DNA from: Paenibacillaceae bacterium
Lineage (GTDB): Bacteria; Bacillota; Bacilli; Paenibacillales; NBRC-103111
DNA: 64,000 nucleotides
Direction: 5' to 3'
Assembly (NCBI GenBank): GCA_029256185.1
Contig: JAQSYI010000002.1
Span: 186,001-250,000 of the forward strand
Shown: piece by piece, positions 1-7,573 of the stretch
Layout of the letters: each line of letters opens with the position of its first letter
Position numbering within the stretch: the stretch's first letter is position 1
Notes under the pieces: model-generated
What the model saw: only the letters and a program-made list of their open reading frames with translations
Databases searched by the model: none
Told to the model about the DNA's origin: nothing
Program-made: the position numbers and the translations under genes

Positions 1-1
1 A

Positions 2-862
2 CAGTTTCAACGTGACAGGAAAGCGGCATACAAGCGGTTGGAAGCTTATCCTGTGAGAACGGTAAAAACACAGTTTGGCACCATGTCTTATGTCGATGAA
101 GGATCAGGCGAGGCCATTCTTATTTCCCACGGAATATTCGGAGGATATGATCAAGGCTTGGTTAGTTTGAGAGGGGCGGCAGGAGAAGGATACCGAAAAA
201 TCTCTGTTTCCCGGTTTGGCTATCCCGGCTCGGAGCTGCCGGATAATCCCACACCTGCCCATCAGGCGGAAGTATTCGTTGAACTGCTGGATCAATTGGG
301 AGTCGAACAGGCTTATGTCCTCACAACCTCTGCGGGCGGAGCGGCCGGATTACGGTTCGCCCTGGATTATCCCAACCGGCTAAAGGGACTCATTCTTCTG
401 TCATCCGGCGTACCCGATATGAAAAGAACGGCCAAGGAAATAGAAGAGCTGGGAATGATGGGGCCGCCACAGCTGTTCGTTCATGATTTTCCTATGTGGT
501 TTTCCATGAAATACTTTGGGTTCATCTTCAATGCCATGATGGGCTCCAAAGTAAGCGGCAGTCCTTTAATGGAGACGATGCTTCCTGTAAGTCCCCGCAG
601 GCCGGGAATCCTTGCAGATACCAAGATGACCAATACGGATATGAGCCTTCATTATGACGACTATCCCCTGGAGGATCTTCATGTCCCTGTTTTGGTAGTT
701 CATGCCCAGGATGATCCCATGGCAAAATACGACAGCATCCAGAAAGTGCTCACCCGCGTCCAAGCGGAAACGGCTATTTTTGCAACGGGGGGACATACCA
801 TTGACGGACAGGGTGACAAGGTTCGTCATGCCATCGTACAGTTTCTGAATGCCGCCAGATAA
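2..862 (+). CDS. Alpha/beta-fold hydrolase, 5' end outside window
   Basis: Serine hydrolase of the alpha/beta-hydrolase fold; substrate unknown. The visible protein has the oxyanion HG pair (His31-Gly32 counted from the TTG at 38), a nucleophile elbow TTSAGG with Ser98, a late acidic residue in VVHAQDDP and the catalytic His in TGGHT near the C-terminus, so the triad is complete. The reading frame is open to the left edge (residues before the TTG read QFQRDRKAAYKR) and no ribosome binding site precedes that TTG, so the real start is probably upstream and the entry is 5'-partial. The elbow begins with Thr-Thr rather than the usual Gly, as in several esterase-like subfamilies. It lies 127 bp upstream of the Fur-box methyltransferase, on the same strand; co-function is only a guess. 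Confidence 0.85.
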   Translation, partial: QFQRDRKAAYKRLEAYPVRTVKTQFGTMSYVDEGSGEAILISHGIFGGYDQGLVSLRGAAGEGYRKISVSRFGYPGSELPDNPTPAHQAEVFVELLDQLGVEQAYVLTTSAGGAAGLRFALDYPNRLKGLILLSSGVPDMKRTAKEIEELGMMGPPQLFVHDFPMWFSMKYFGFIFNAMMGSKVSGSPLMETMLPVSPRRPGILADTKMTNTDMSLHYDDYPLEDLHVPVLVVHAQDDPMAKYDSIQKVLTRVQAETAIFATGGHTIDGQGDKVRHAIVQFLNAAR

Positions 863-938
863 TTGCGGTTTTTTTTGGAATGAATGACTCGAGTTTATAA
901 AAAATATCGCTACAAATTCATCTCCGTTATGATATGAT

Positions 939-958
939 TGATAATGATTATCATTATC
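939..958. promoter_or_regulatory. Fur box upstream of methyltransferase
   Basis: Positions 939-953 read TGATAATGATTATCA, a perfect 7-1-7 inverted repeat matching the Bacillus Fur consensus; 940-958 differs from the classical 19-bp enterobacterial Fur box at a single base. It ends 31 bp before the start codon at 990, where a repressor would block transcription, so the downstream methyltransferase is predicted to be induced on iron starvation. Confidence 0.85.
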
Positions 959-989
959 TTTGTAATATTATGAGGGAGGTTTTGTTCGG

Positions 990-1778
990 ATGGGGTCATT
1001 TAAGGGAAAAGTGGATTTTGCAAGAATTCCGGGTCATTGGGTGCTTGCTAATTTAGGCAAAACCGTGCTCCGGCCCGGCGGCATTGAGCTTACCCGGGTT
1101 ATGCTGGACGGTCTGAATATCTCCCCGAAAGAATCCGTTGTGGAGTACGCCCCCGGCGTAGGCAGAACCGCTAAGCTGACACTTAGCCGCAATCCCCACA
1201 CTTATACAGCGATTGAACAGGATCAGGAAGCAGCTGCCGTGGTCATGACTTATCTGAACGGGAAGAACCAGACCTGTGTCGTTGCGGACGCACGGACTCC
1301 TCCGCTGCAAGATGCCTCCGCTACCGTCATCTATGGTGAAGCCATGCTGACCATGCAGCCGGACCATCTGAAGGAACAGATCATGCGGGAGGCCCATCGT
1401 ATGCTGCAGCCGGGCGGACGGTACGCCATCCACGAGATGTCGCTTGTGCCCGATGACTTATCCTCTGAATTAAAAGATACCATCCACAAGGATATCTCCA
1501 AGGTGATCCGGGTCAACGCACGGCCGTTAACCGTTCTGGAATGGCGTGGGCTGCTGGAGCAAAACGGCTTCCGCGTATTGGAAGTCCATACAGCGCCGAT
1601 GCACCTGCTCAGGGTCAAGCGGGTCATAGCCGACGAAGGTGTGCTTGGTACGCTGAAGATCGGGTACCGTTGCCTGACACGGACCGGTGCGTTCCAACGG
1701 GTCTCTTCCATGCGCCGGGCCTTTCTCCGGTACGAAGAAAATCTGGGAGCGGTCTGCATCATTGCCGTGAAGGAGTAA
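990..1778 (+). CDS. Class I SAM-dependent methyltransferase, Fur-regulated
   Basis: Predicted soluble methyltransferase of 262 residues with a Rossmann SAM-binding core: motif I reads VVEYAPGVGRT near residue 50, followed by an acidic strand end (AIEQD), then CVVADAR and an HRMLQPGGRYAIHE motif typical of the family. The substrate is unknown. The start ATG at 990 follows a GAGGGAGG ribosome binding site at about 972. The Fur box immediately upstream links it to iron limitation, so modification of a siderophore precursor or a heme-related compound is possible, but no neighbour supports a particular pathway. The C-terminal third contains a basic segment (LLRVKRV) that could contact a membrane or nucleic acid; this is inference. 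Confidence 0.85.
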   Translation: MGSFKGKVDFARIPGHWVLANLGKTVLRPGGIELTRVMLDGLNISPKESVVEYAPGVGRTAKLTLSRNPHTYTAIEQDQEAAAVVMTYLNGKNQTCVVADARTPPLQDASATVIYGEAMLTMQPDHLKEQIMREAHRMLQPGGRYAIHEMSLVPDDLSSELKDTIHKDISKVIRVNARPLTVLEWRGLLEQNGFRVLEVHTAPMHLLRVKRVIADEGVLGTLKIGYRCLTRTGAFQRVSSMRRAFLRYEENLGAVCIIAVKE

Positions 1779-1785
1779 GGGATAA

Positions 1786-1872
1786 TATTCAATTGTAAAA
1801 CTGTTATCCTGTCTGGCCAGCGGCGGGGTTTACGCGCAACTGTATGCCAAACAATTCGGGCATCAGGAATAG
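1786..1872 (+). pseudogene. Relic of an ABC exporter C-terminal tail
   Basis: In one frame this stretch reads a short peptide ending LASGGVYAQLYAKQFGHQE and then TAG. The GGVYxxLYxxQF pattern is the hallmark of the extreme C-terminus of MsbA/LmrA-type half exporters, just after the ATPase domain. Nothing upstream in frame is recognisable (a TAA lies at 1783-1785), so this is only the tail of a deleted gene. It suggests a deletion that removed an exporter gene next to the Fur-regulated methyltransferase. Confidence 0.5.
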
Positions 1873-1887
1873 CTGTTCAGATGAGAA

Positions 1888-1930
1888 GGGGCTGACCCGT
1901 TCGCCATATTATGGCGTTTGGGCCAGCCCC
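1888..1930. terminator. Bidirectional terminator between convergent genes
   Basis: GGGGCTGACCC at 1888-1898 pairs with GGGCCAGCCCC at 1920-1930 with one mismatch; a small inner hairpin CGCCATATTATGGCG lies between. A T-rich tail follows on the plus side. It separates the plus-strand methyltransferase from the minus-strand gene ending at 1947. Confidence 0.75.
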
Positions 1931-1946
1931 ATGCTTTTTACATACC

Positions 1947-2405
1947 CTATAAGCGGTTGAGAGGTTCGATCCGGTAGACGGTTCCGCCCTCTGCCGTACC
2001 CGCCGCGGTTACAGTCCAGCCATAGGAGATGGCGGACATTAGACGGCTATGCTGCTCTGTAGTCAGCGTGGCGGTGATGGATTCCCGGCCGGGTTCGGTA
2101 TCCACCTGGGGCTCGTGCCCTTGGGAGAGCAGAATCCAATTGGACAATCCCCGCAGGGTGTTGAACTTGATCCGGTACCCCTGCCGGACAGCCGCTTCCA
2201 CGGTTTCCGGCTCCGCGGCGGCGGTGTCCACGAGATTCCGGTAGTTTAGCCCGAACTTGCTGGTATCCTCGGGCAGATCTCCTTGACGGATGCGTTGCAG
2301 CAATTCGTCATCGGACCATCCGTGCCCCCGCAGCGATTCCAACAGGATAGCATCCCACTGGGAGAGCCGGACCAGCTCTTGCACGTTATTTTCCAATGAT
2401 GCCAT
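1947..2405 (-). CDS. Hypothetical protein, 152 aa, last gene of ABC operon
   Basis: I do not recognise this family. The product is a soluble, acidic, probably alpha/beta protein with no signal peptide or membrane segment. The N-terminal half is helical (LVRLSQWDAILLESLRGHGWSDDELLQRI) and the C-terminal half looks like a small beta domain. The ATG at 2405 follows GAGGGAGG. It sits 29 bp downstream of the permuted substrate-binding lipoprotein and in the same direction, so it is probably co-transcribed with it and the two permeases. Its role in the transport system is unknown; an accessory or regulatory function is inference. Confidence 0.7.
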   Translation of the reverse strand: MASLENNVQELVRLSQWDAILLESLRGHGWSDDELLQRIRQGDLPEDTSKFGLNYRNLVDTAAAEPETVEAAVRQGYRIKFNTLRGLSNWILLSQGHEPQVDTEPGRESITATLTTEQHSRLMSAISYGWTVTAAGTAEGGTVYRIEPLNRL

Positions 2406-2434
2406 GATGGTGGTTCCTCCCTCTTTCCAAGCCC

Positions 2435-4261
2435 TTATTTGCCAGCCTTGTACGCGGCGAGGAATTCCTTCACCTTGGCGGAATCGGCCTTCAGCTCCAG
2501 ACCGGTTTTGACCAGCGGGCTCAATGTGGATACGGCCTTGATCTTGTTGTTCTTGTAATAGGCCAGGAACTCGTCTTGGTTGATGGAATGCAGCACTGCC
2601 TTGCGCAGATCCGCACTCTTCGCTACTTCGCGGTTCTTGGTATTGAACAGCAGATAGGAGACAGCGTTGCTGGGTACGGTTTGCAGGGACAGCTTGCTTT
2701 CTCCCTTCACCACGTCATACTTGGTTTCCGGCACGCTGTAGAACAGGTGGATTTCACCGCTGCGCAGCGCAGACAAGGTGCTGTCCATATCCTTGATGAA
2801 GCGGACCTTGATGTTGTTTACCTTGGGCTCGTTGGCGGTTCCCTTCATGTAAGCCGGGTTCTTGTAGAAATTGGCTTCATAGTCGGTTTTGGACGACAGG
2901 ATGTACGGGCCGCTGGTGTAGAGCGTGTTGTTGTACTTGGCGCCTTCGGTTACGGTGTTCTGATCGCCGTAAGGAATATCCTTGTTCGGGTCGAACTTGG
3001 CCACATCATACGTATTGATGGCTTCCACCTGCTTCTTGGACACGATGCCGGCTGATTGGTGAGCCAGATAGTTCAGCACCTGCGGGAAGGCTGTGGTGGT
3101 GGTCAGCTTAATCACCTGGTATTTGCCATCCTTGTTGCCGGACTCCTTCTTGTCGGACACCAGGGAGGTGATCTTGGCCGGCAGGCCTTTTTCCAGACCG
3201 GATTTCACCGAATCACTGCTGCCGGAGATCTTCACAGCATCGAGAGCCGCCGGATCGGTGACCAGCTCCGCCTTGGCAATATGCTCATGCAAGGTGTAAG
3301 TACGGTGGTTCGGAACGGAATTCTTGTCCTTGGCCCGCAGCAGGGAGAAGATAACGTCGTCTCCGCCTACGCGCTCGCCGGTATCCACAGCCAGTTTATC
3401 CTTGATGGCGGCAAAATTGATGTCGTCGCGCAGGATGAAGTAGTACTCCGTATTGCCCTCCGCTATAGCGAAGTTGTAGGACAGGGAGCCTTCGGCTGTC
3501 AGCTTGTCGTCATCCGTCAGGTTCAGGAGACGGACATACTGGTTGGTGTTGATGATATTGATCGAACCGTCGTTGCCCTTGATCGGGTCCAGCGAGGTCA
3601 GCGTAGGCGTGGTGGATTGCAGAATAATCGGTTCTTTGTCCCGCTTGGAGGTGTCCTTGAAATCCAGTCCTTCCCACGGCAGGGAACGGGATTTGGACAA
3701 CCGGACGGAGTCCTTGTTCAGAATCTCCTGGTTGAAGGCTTGCGACTTGATGGAATTGTACAATGGCGCAATGTAGGCTTTATCGAAGACCAGCTTCTGC
3801 TCCAGCTGCTTGTAGGTTTCAATATATTGGGCCGCCGTCTGGGTGGATGCAGTGTCGATCAGAGTATCGATCTCCGGGTCGGTCATGATGCTGTAGTCGC
3901 CGCCGGTTTTGAACAAAGAGCGGACCGCATAGTCCGGGTTGCCTGTTACCGTCGTCCAGCTGGACAGCGCAACATCAAAGTTGCCTGCATCCTGTTGGGA
4001 TTTGAAGGAGCCGTAGTCCGGCTGCAGGTTCAGCTTCACATTGAAGCCGTTCTTGGCCAACTGGTCGCGGATAATGTTCACATCGGCTTCGTTGGAGCTT
4101 TGGGCCAGCACTTCAATCTCAACCGGCGTGGTGTCAACAGGCGCTCCGGAAGGAGCAGCGCTTGGTTCGGCTGCCTTGTCTTTGGTGCTCAGGGTGCATG
4201 CACTCAGGACAAGCGACATGCTAAGTACTGCAGTAACAGCTAATCTTCCCTTTTTGATCAT
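2435..4261 (-). CDS. SBP_bac_5-type lipoprotein, apparently circularly permuted
   Basis: Predicted extracellular substrate-binding lipoprotein of an oligopeptide/nickel-type ABC importer, 608 residues, with a lipobox LVLSAC (lipidated Cys22). The order of the two lobes is swapped relative to OppA/DppA. Residues about 45-190 resemble the usual C-terminal segment (DQLAKNGFNVKLNLQPD, FDVALSSWTT, NPDYAVRSLF, DPEIDTLID, APLYNS). Residues from about 210 resemble the usual N-terminus (TLTSLDPIKG, YVRLLNLTDDDKL, YYFILRDDINFA) and run on to the middle segment (TLSALRSGEIHLFYSVP, DLRKAVLHSINQDEF), where the protein ends. A strong GGAGGG site precedes the ATG. It is followed by the 152-aa orphan and preceded by both permease genes. 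Ligand unknown. Confidence 0.85.
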   Translation of the reverse strand: MIKKGRLAVTAVLSMSLVLSACTLSTKDKAAEPSAAPSGAPVDTTPVEIEVLAQSSNEADVNIIRDQLAKNGFNVKLNLQPDYGSFKSQQDAGNFDVALSSWTTVTGNPDYAVRSLFKTGGDYSIMTDPEIDTLIDTASTQTAAQYIETYKQLEQKLVFDKAYIAPLYNSIKSQAFNQEILNKDSVRLSKSRSLPWEGLDFKDTSKRDKEPIILQSTTPTLTSLDPIKGNDGSINIINTNQYVRLLNLTDDDKLTAEGSLSYNFAIAEGNTEYYFILRDDINFAAIKDKLAVDTGERVGGDDVIFSLLRAKDKNSVPNHRTYTLHEHIAKAELVTDPAALDAVKISGSSDSVKSGLEKGLPAKITSLVSDKKESGNKDGKYQVIKLTTTTAFPQVLNYLAHQSAGIVSKKQVEAINTYDVAKFDPNKDIPYGDQNTVTEGAKYNNTLYTSGPYILSSKTDYEANFYKNPAYMKGTANEPKVNNIKVRFIKDMDSTLSALRSGEIHLFYSVPETKYDVVKGESKLSLQTVPSNAVSYLLFNTKNREVAKSADLRKAVLHSINQDEFLAYYKNNKIKAVSTLSPLVKTGLELKADSAKVKEFLAAYKAGK

Positions 4262-4369
4262 TTTGGTTTTCCCTCCTGAATGAATGGTTTATCTATGAAC
4301 GCACATTCTGCCGTTGCCGTCCGGCGGTTGCCGGACAGTGCATGCGGGGACGAATGCGGATTCCGGCAA

Positions 4370-5887
4370 TCAGTCGAGCTTGGGGTCCAAGGCATCCCGG
4401 AGGCCGTCCCCCAGGAAGTTGAAGGACAATACCAGGGCGATAATGGCCAGACCGGGATAGATGGCCGTGAAGGAATGGGTCTCCAGGTAGGCGCTGCCCA
4501 CCTTAAGGATATTGCCCCATTCGGGAATATGCGGCTCAACGCCCAATCCCAGGAAGCTCAGACTGCTGGTAGAGATGACGGCGGTGCCGATCGTAAGGGT
4601 GCCCTTGACGATCATCGGCGCCATGGAGTTGGGTATAATGTGCTTGAACAGGATGGCCAGATCGCCGGAGCCAAAGGCCCGGGCCGCCTGCACATACTCC
4701 AGCGTGGACACCATAAGGACGTTGGCCCGCATGGTTCTGGCGTAGGTAGGTATGGCGCCTACAGAGAGGGCCAGGATCAGATTGCCGGTGCTGGCGCCGA
4801 ACGCCGCGATGATGGCGATGGCCAGCAGAATCCCCGGTATGGCATACAGAATGTCCAGCGCCCGCATAATCAGGTTATCCGTACTCCGGCCGTAATAGCC
4901 GGAGACCGCTCCGAGAATCCCTCCGGCCACAAAGGGGATCAGCGTGGACAACAGGCCCACGGAGAGAGAGATTCTGGCACCGAACACGATCCGCGAGAAC
5001 AGGTCCCGGCCGAAATTATCGGTACCCAGGGGATACATCAGGGACGGAGCGTGCAGAATGTTGCTGTAATTGTTCTCGATGGCCATCCCGTAATCGAAGG
5101 TCAAGTAGCTGCATACGGCAAGCGATAGCAGAAACCCGACGAAGAACAGTCCCAGCATGGAGGTGGAGCTGCGGGACAGCTTGGCGACAATGTCGCTGAG
5201 CTTGGACCCGGAGGTATGCCCCTTGTCTCTGAGCCGGGATACCAGGAGCACGGCCAGGAACAAGGCGAACAGGTTGCCGGTAGCGGCTGTTGCCAGAAGC
5301 GCCACGGCCACTCCCCACATCCATAACGGCAGAATCCGGGCATCGCTGTAGCGGGCAATCAGCATAAGCGAGACCAGTTGAACGGCTGCCGCCAAGAGCA
5401 GCAGCCCCATGCCCGCAAGGAAGGTGTCCGCCACATAAGGCTTGAACATATTCAATGAAGAAACGGCGAACACAAACACGGTGACCAATAAGGTATATCC
5501 GGCCAGGATATAGGCCGGGCTTTTGTGCCGCTTGATTAACTGGTAGGCGGCGGTGGCTGCGAATAGATTGGCGGACAGAAGACTAAGCAGCAGCACCCAG
5601 CCCAGACGCCGGGTTGTGGCGCGGATCTCTCCTTGGTCCAGCAGGTCCCTGCGGATAAGGCTCTTCACGCCCAACTGAAGCAGTCCGAACAGAAGATAAG
5701 CCGCGGCTGCTGTCATCCAGACGGGCTTCACCCCGCCTTGGGCCCAGTCGAATCCCGCTAGAAACAATACGGCCGCCAGGCTCAAGGAGACGATGCCCGC
5801 AAAGCTTGACTGCGAGTATTCCGGACTGGAGGCCAGGCGGAAATGGATGGCTTGGTTTGATAAAGAAGGAGCTGTCAATTTGTTCAT
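4370..5887 (-). CDS. DppC/OppC-type ABC permease with extra N-terminal membrane domain
   Basis: Inner-membrane permease of a peptide/nickel-type ABC importer. The C-terminal half from about residue 240 is the standard BPD_transp_1 domain: PLGTDNFGRDLFSRIVFGARISL is a DppC/OppC signature, and RAFGSGDLAILFKHIIPN is the EAA loop that docks the ATPase. The N-terminal half (about 220 residues) adds roughly six further hydrophobic segments not found in ordinary DppC proteins, which are about 300 residues. I chose the ATG at 5887 because AGGTG lies six bases upstream; a GTG nine bases further up has poorer spacing. It starts 15 bp after the partner permease gene. Confidence 0.88.
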   Translation of the reverse strand: MNKLTAPSLSNQAIHFRLASSPEYSQSSFAGIVSLSLAAVLFLAGFDWAQGGVKPVWMTAAAAYLLFGLLQLGVKSLIRRDLLDQGEIRATTRRLGWVLLLSLLSANLFAATAAYQLIKRHKSPAYILAGYTLLVTVFVFAVSSLNMFKPYVADTFLAGMGLLLLAAAVQLVSLMLIARYSDARILPLWMWGVAVALLATAATGNLFALFLAVLLVSRLRDKGHTSGSKLSDIVAKLSRSSTSMLGLFFVGFLLSLAVCSYLTFDYGMAIENNYSNILHAPSLMYPLGTDNFGRDLFSRIVFGARISLSVGLLSTLIPFVAGGILGAVSGYYGRSTDNLIMRALDILYAIPGILLAIAIIAAFGASTGNLILALSVGAIPTYARTMRANVLMVSTLEYVQAARAFGSGDLAILFKHIIPNSMAPMIVKGTLTIGTAVISTSSLSFLGLGVEPHIPEWGNILKVGSAYLETHSFTAIYPGLAIIALVLSFNFLGDGLRDALDPKLD

Positions 5888-5902
5888 GGGTATCACCTGC
5901 CT

Positions 5903-7342
5903 CTAGTATTGCCTCATTTTGGAGCGGATGCGCGGGTCTGCCATGGCGTAAACAATATCGATGACCATGTTGACCACGGAGATGGCGATGGCGGTATAGA
6001 CGACACCGCCCATTATGCCGGGAATATCGGGAATAAACTGCTTATCCACGATGTAGCTGCCGATGCCGCTGATATTGAATACCTTCTCCGTTACGGCCGC
6101 CCCGCCCAGCATACCGCCGAACTGGAGGCCGATCACCGTGACAATGGGAATCAGGGCATTGCCCATGGCATGCTTCCACAGCACCTGCCGGCTGGACAAT
6201 CCTTTGGCCCGGGCGGTGATGATGTAATCTTCATGGATAACCTCCAGTATGGAAGACCGGGTCATCCGCGCCACCGCTGCCGTCAGTCCTGTACCCAGCA
6301 CCACAATGGGCATAATCATGGACAGCCAGTTGCCGGGATTGAAGGTAGCGGGCAGCAAGTGCAGCTTGATGGCGAAGGTCAGGATGAAGATCAAGCCCTG
6401 CCAGAAGTTCGGCACCGATAAGCCCAGAAGGGCAATGAACATCAAGGTGTAATCGAGAAAGGAATTGGATCTGGTGGCGGAGATGATTCCCACCGGCAAG
6501 GCGATCAGAACGGACACCAGCGTGGCAATGGCCGTCAGCGTTAAAGTAACGGGAAACTTATTGGCGATGGCCGCCGTCACCTGCTCGTTGCCCTGGAAGG
6601 AATTCCCCAGATCAAAGGTGAGGATTCCCCGGATGGTGTTCCACAGCTGGACGAGATACGGCTGATCCAGCCCGTACAGCTTATTGAAGGCCGCAATCTG
6701 TTCTGCCGTGGCAGTCTCCCCGATAATATTGGCCGCGGGATTCATCGGCGAAATATACAGAATCGTGAATACCAGGAAAGCCACGCCGAAGATGACAAAT
6801 ACGGTCATCAACAGCCGCTCCGCTATGTATTTCATATAAGGGTTGCTGTATACCCCCATAAGCAGGTACATAGGGAAGCCGAACAGAACGGACAGCCCCA
6901 GGAACAGCGGGTTGCCGGCCAGTTCACCATAGGTGCCTGCGTAGGTTGCCGCCGGATCTCCTGCGGTTTCCTGCACAAGCTCCCGGTTGAGCCGCTCGCG
7001 GAAGCGTTCCTCAGCCAATTCCCGGGACTCTTGCTCCAGTCTGCCGCTGGTTGCGTGTTGGTTGAAAAACGCATACTTGCGTTCCAACTGCCCCCGCGCT
7101 TCTTCCGTGAGCCGTGCAAGCTCTCCTTCGTCCACCAGCCGCTTTCTAAGCGCCTCCCGCCTTCCGCCAATCCCGCTTTGCCGTTTCCGGTGCAAGTACA
7201 GGAGGAACACGGCCGCATTCACCGGCGCTCCCAGCAGAAGCAGCAGATAGCGGTAGGAAGGATGCCGGAGCATTTTCGCGTAGATCTCCGCAAGCCGCCC
7301 GGCGGGACGGCGGAATCCTGTTGTAAGGGTATCTGCGGACAC
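5903..7342 (-). CDS. DppB/OppB-type ABC permease with N-terminal extension
   Basis: Partner permease of the same importer, 479 residues. The canonical DppB domain begins near residue 165 (YIAERLLMTVFVIFGVAFLVF, then LYGLDQPYLVQ) and ends with the typical MADPRIR tail; the EAA-type loop reads ARAKGLSSRQVLWKHAMGNA. Before it is a 160-residue extension with one or two membrane segments near residues 30-50 and 145-165 and a charged, Glu/Arg-rich linker likely to be helical or coiled coil. Start is a GTG at 7342 behind AGAAGAGG. The operon runs leftward from here: this permease, DppC-like permease, binding protein, 152-aa protein. Confidence 0.87.
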   Translation of the reverse strand: MSADTLTTGFRRPAGRLAEIYAKMLRHPSYRYLLLLLGAPVNAAVFLLYLHRKRQSGIGGRREALRKRLVDEGELARLTEEARGQLERKYAFFNQHATSGRLEQESRELAEERFRERLNRELVQETAGDPAATYAGTYGELAGNPLFLGLSVLFGFPMYLLMGVYSNPYMKYIAERLLMTVFVIFGVAFLVFTILYISPMNPAANIIGETATAEQIAAFNKLYGLDQPYLVQLWNTIRGILTFDLGNSFQGNEQVTAAIANKFPVTLTLTAIATLVSVLIALPVGIISATRSNSFLDYTLMFIALLGLSVPNFWQGLIFILTFAIKLHLLPATFNPGNWLSMIMPIVVLGTGLTAAVARMTRSSILEVIHEDYIITARAKGLSSRQVLWKHAMGNALIPIVTVIGLQFGGMLGGAAVTEKVFNISGIGSYIVDKQFIPDIPGIMGGVVYTAIAISVVNMVIDIVYAMADPRIRSKMRQY

Positions 7343-7573
7343 AAAATCGCCTCTTCTCTCTTAAAAATATACCAGAAAAATTCTAACAATTCCAATGGTG
7401 TTACATGGTATTATAGATATAATAAATCTTGTCAATGCGGGGGCATTGGCAATTTTGAAGAATTACAAAACTTTGTTTCATTATTTTATACTATCCGTGA
7501 TACAATTACCAATATAATTTTATGTTGGTCAATAAAATTCAAGAAAATCTTTTACAGATACGCGGGTGAGCAT
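7343..7573. promoter_or_regulatory. Divergent promoter region of the ABC transport system
   Basis: This 231-bp AT-rich spacer separates the leftward permease/binding-protein operon from the rightward ATPase gene and must hold both promoters. I could not pick unambiguous -35/-10 pairs or an operator. Confidence 0.5.

Noticed and set aside
3056..4243. 395-codon open frame on the plus strand
   Set aside because: It lies wholly antisense to the binding lipoprotein, whose protein sequence matches a known family; composition is that of a codon-bias shadow and there is no ribosome site.
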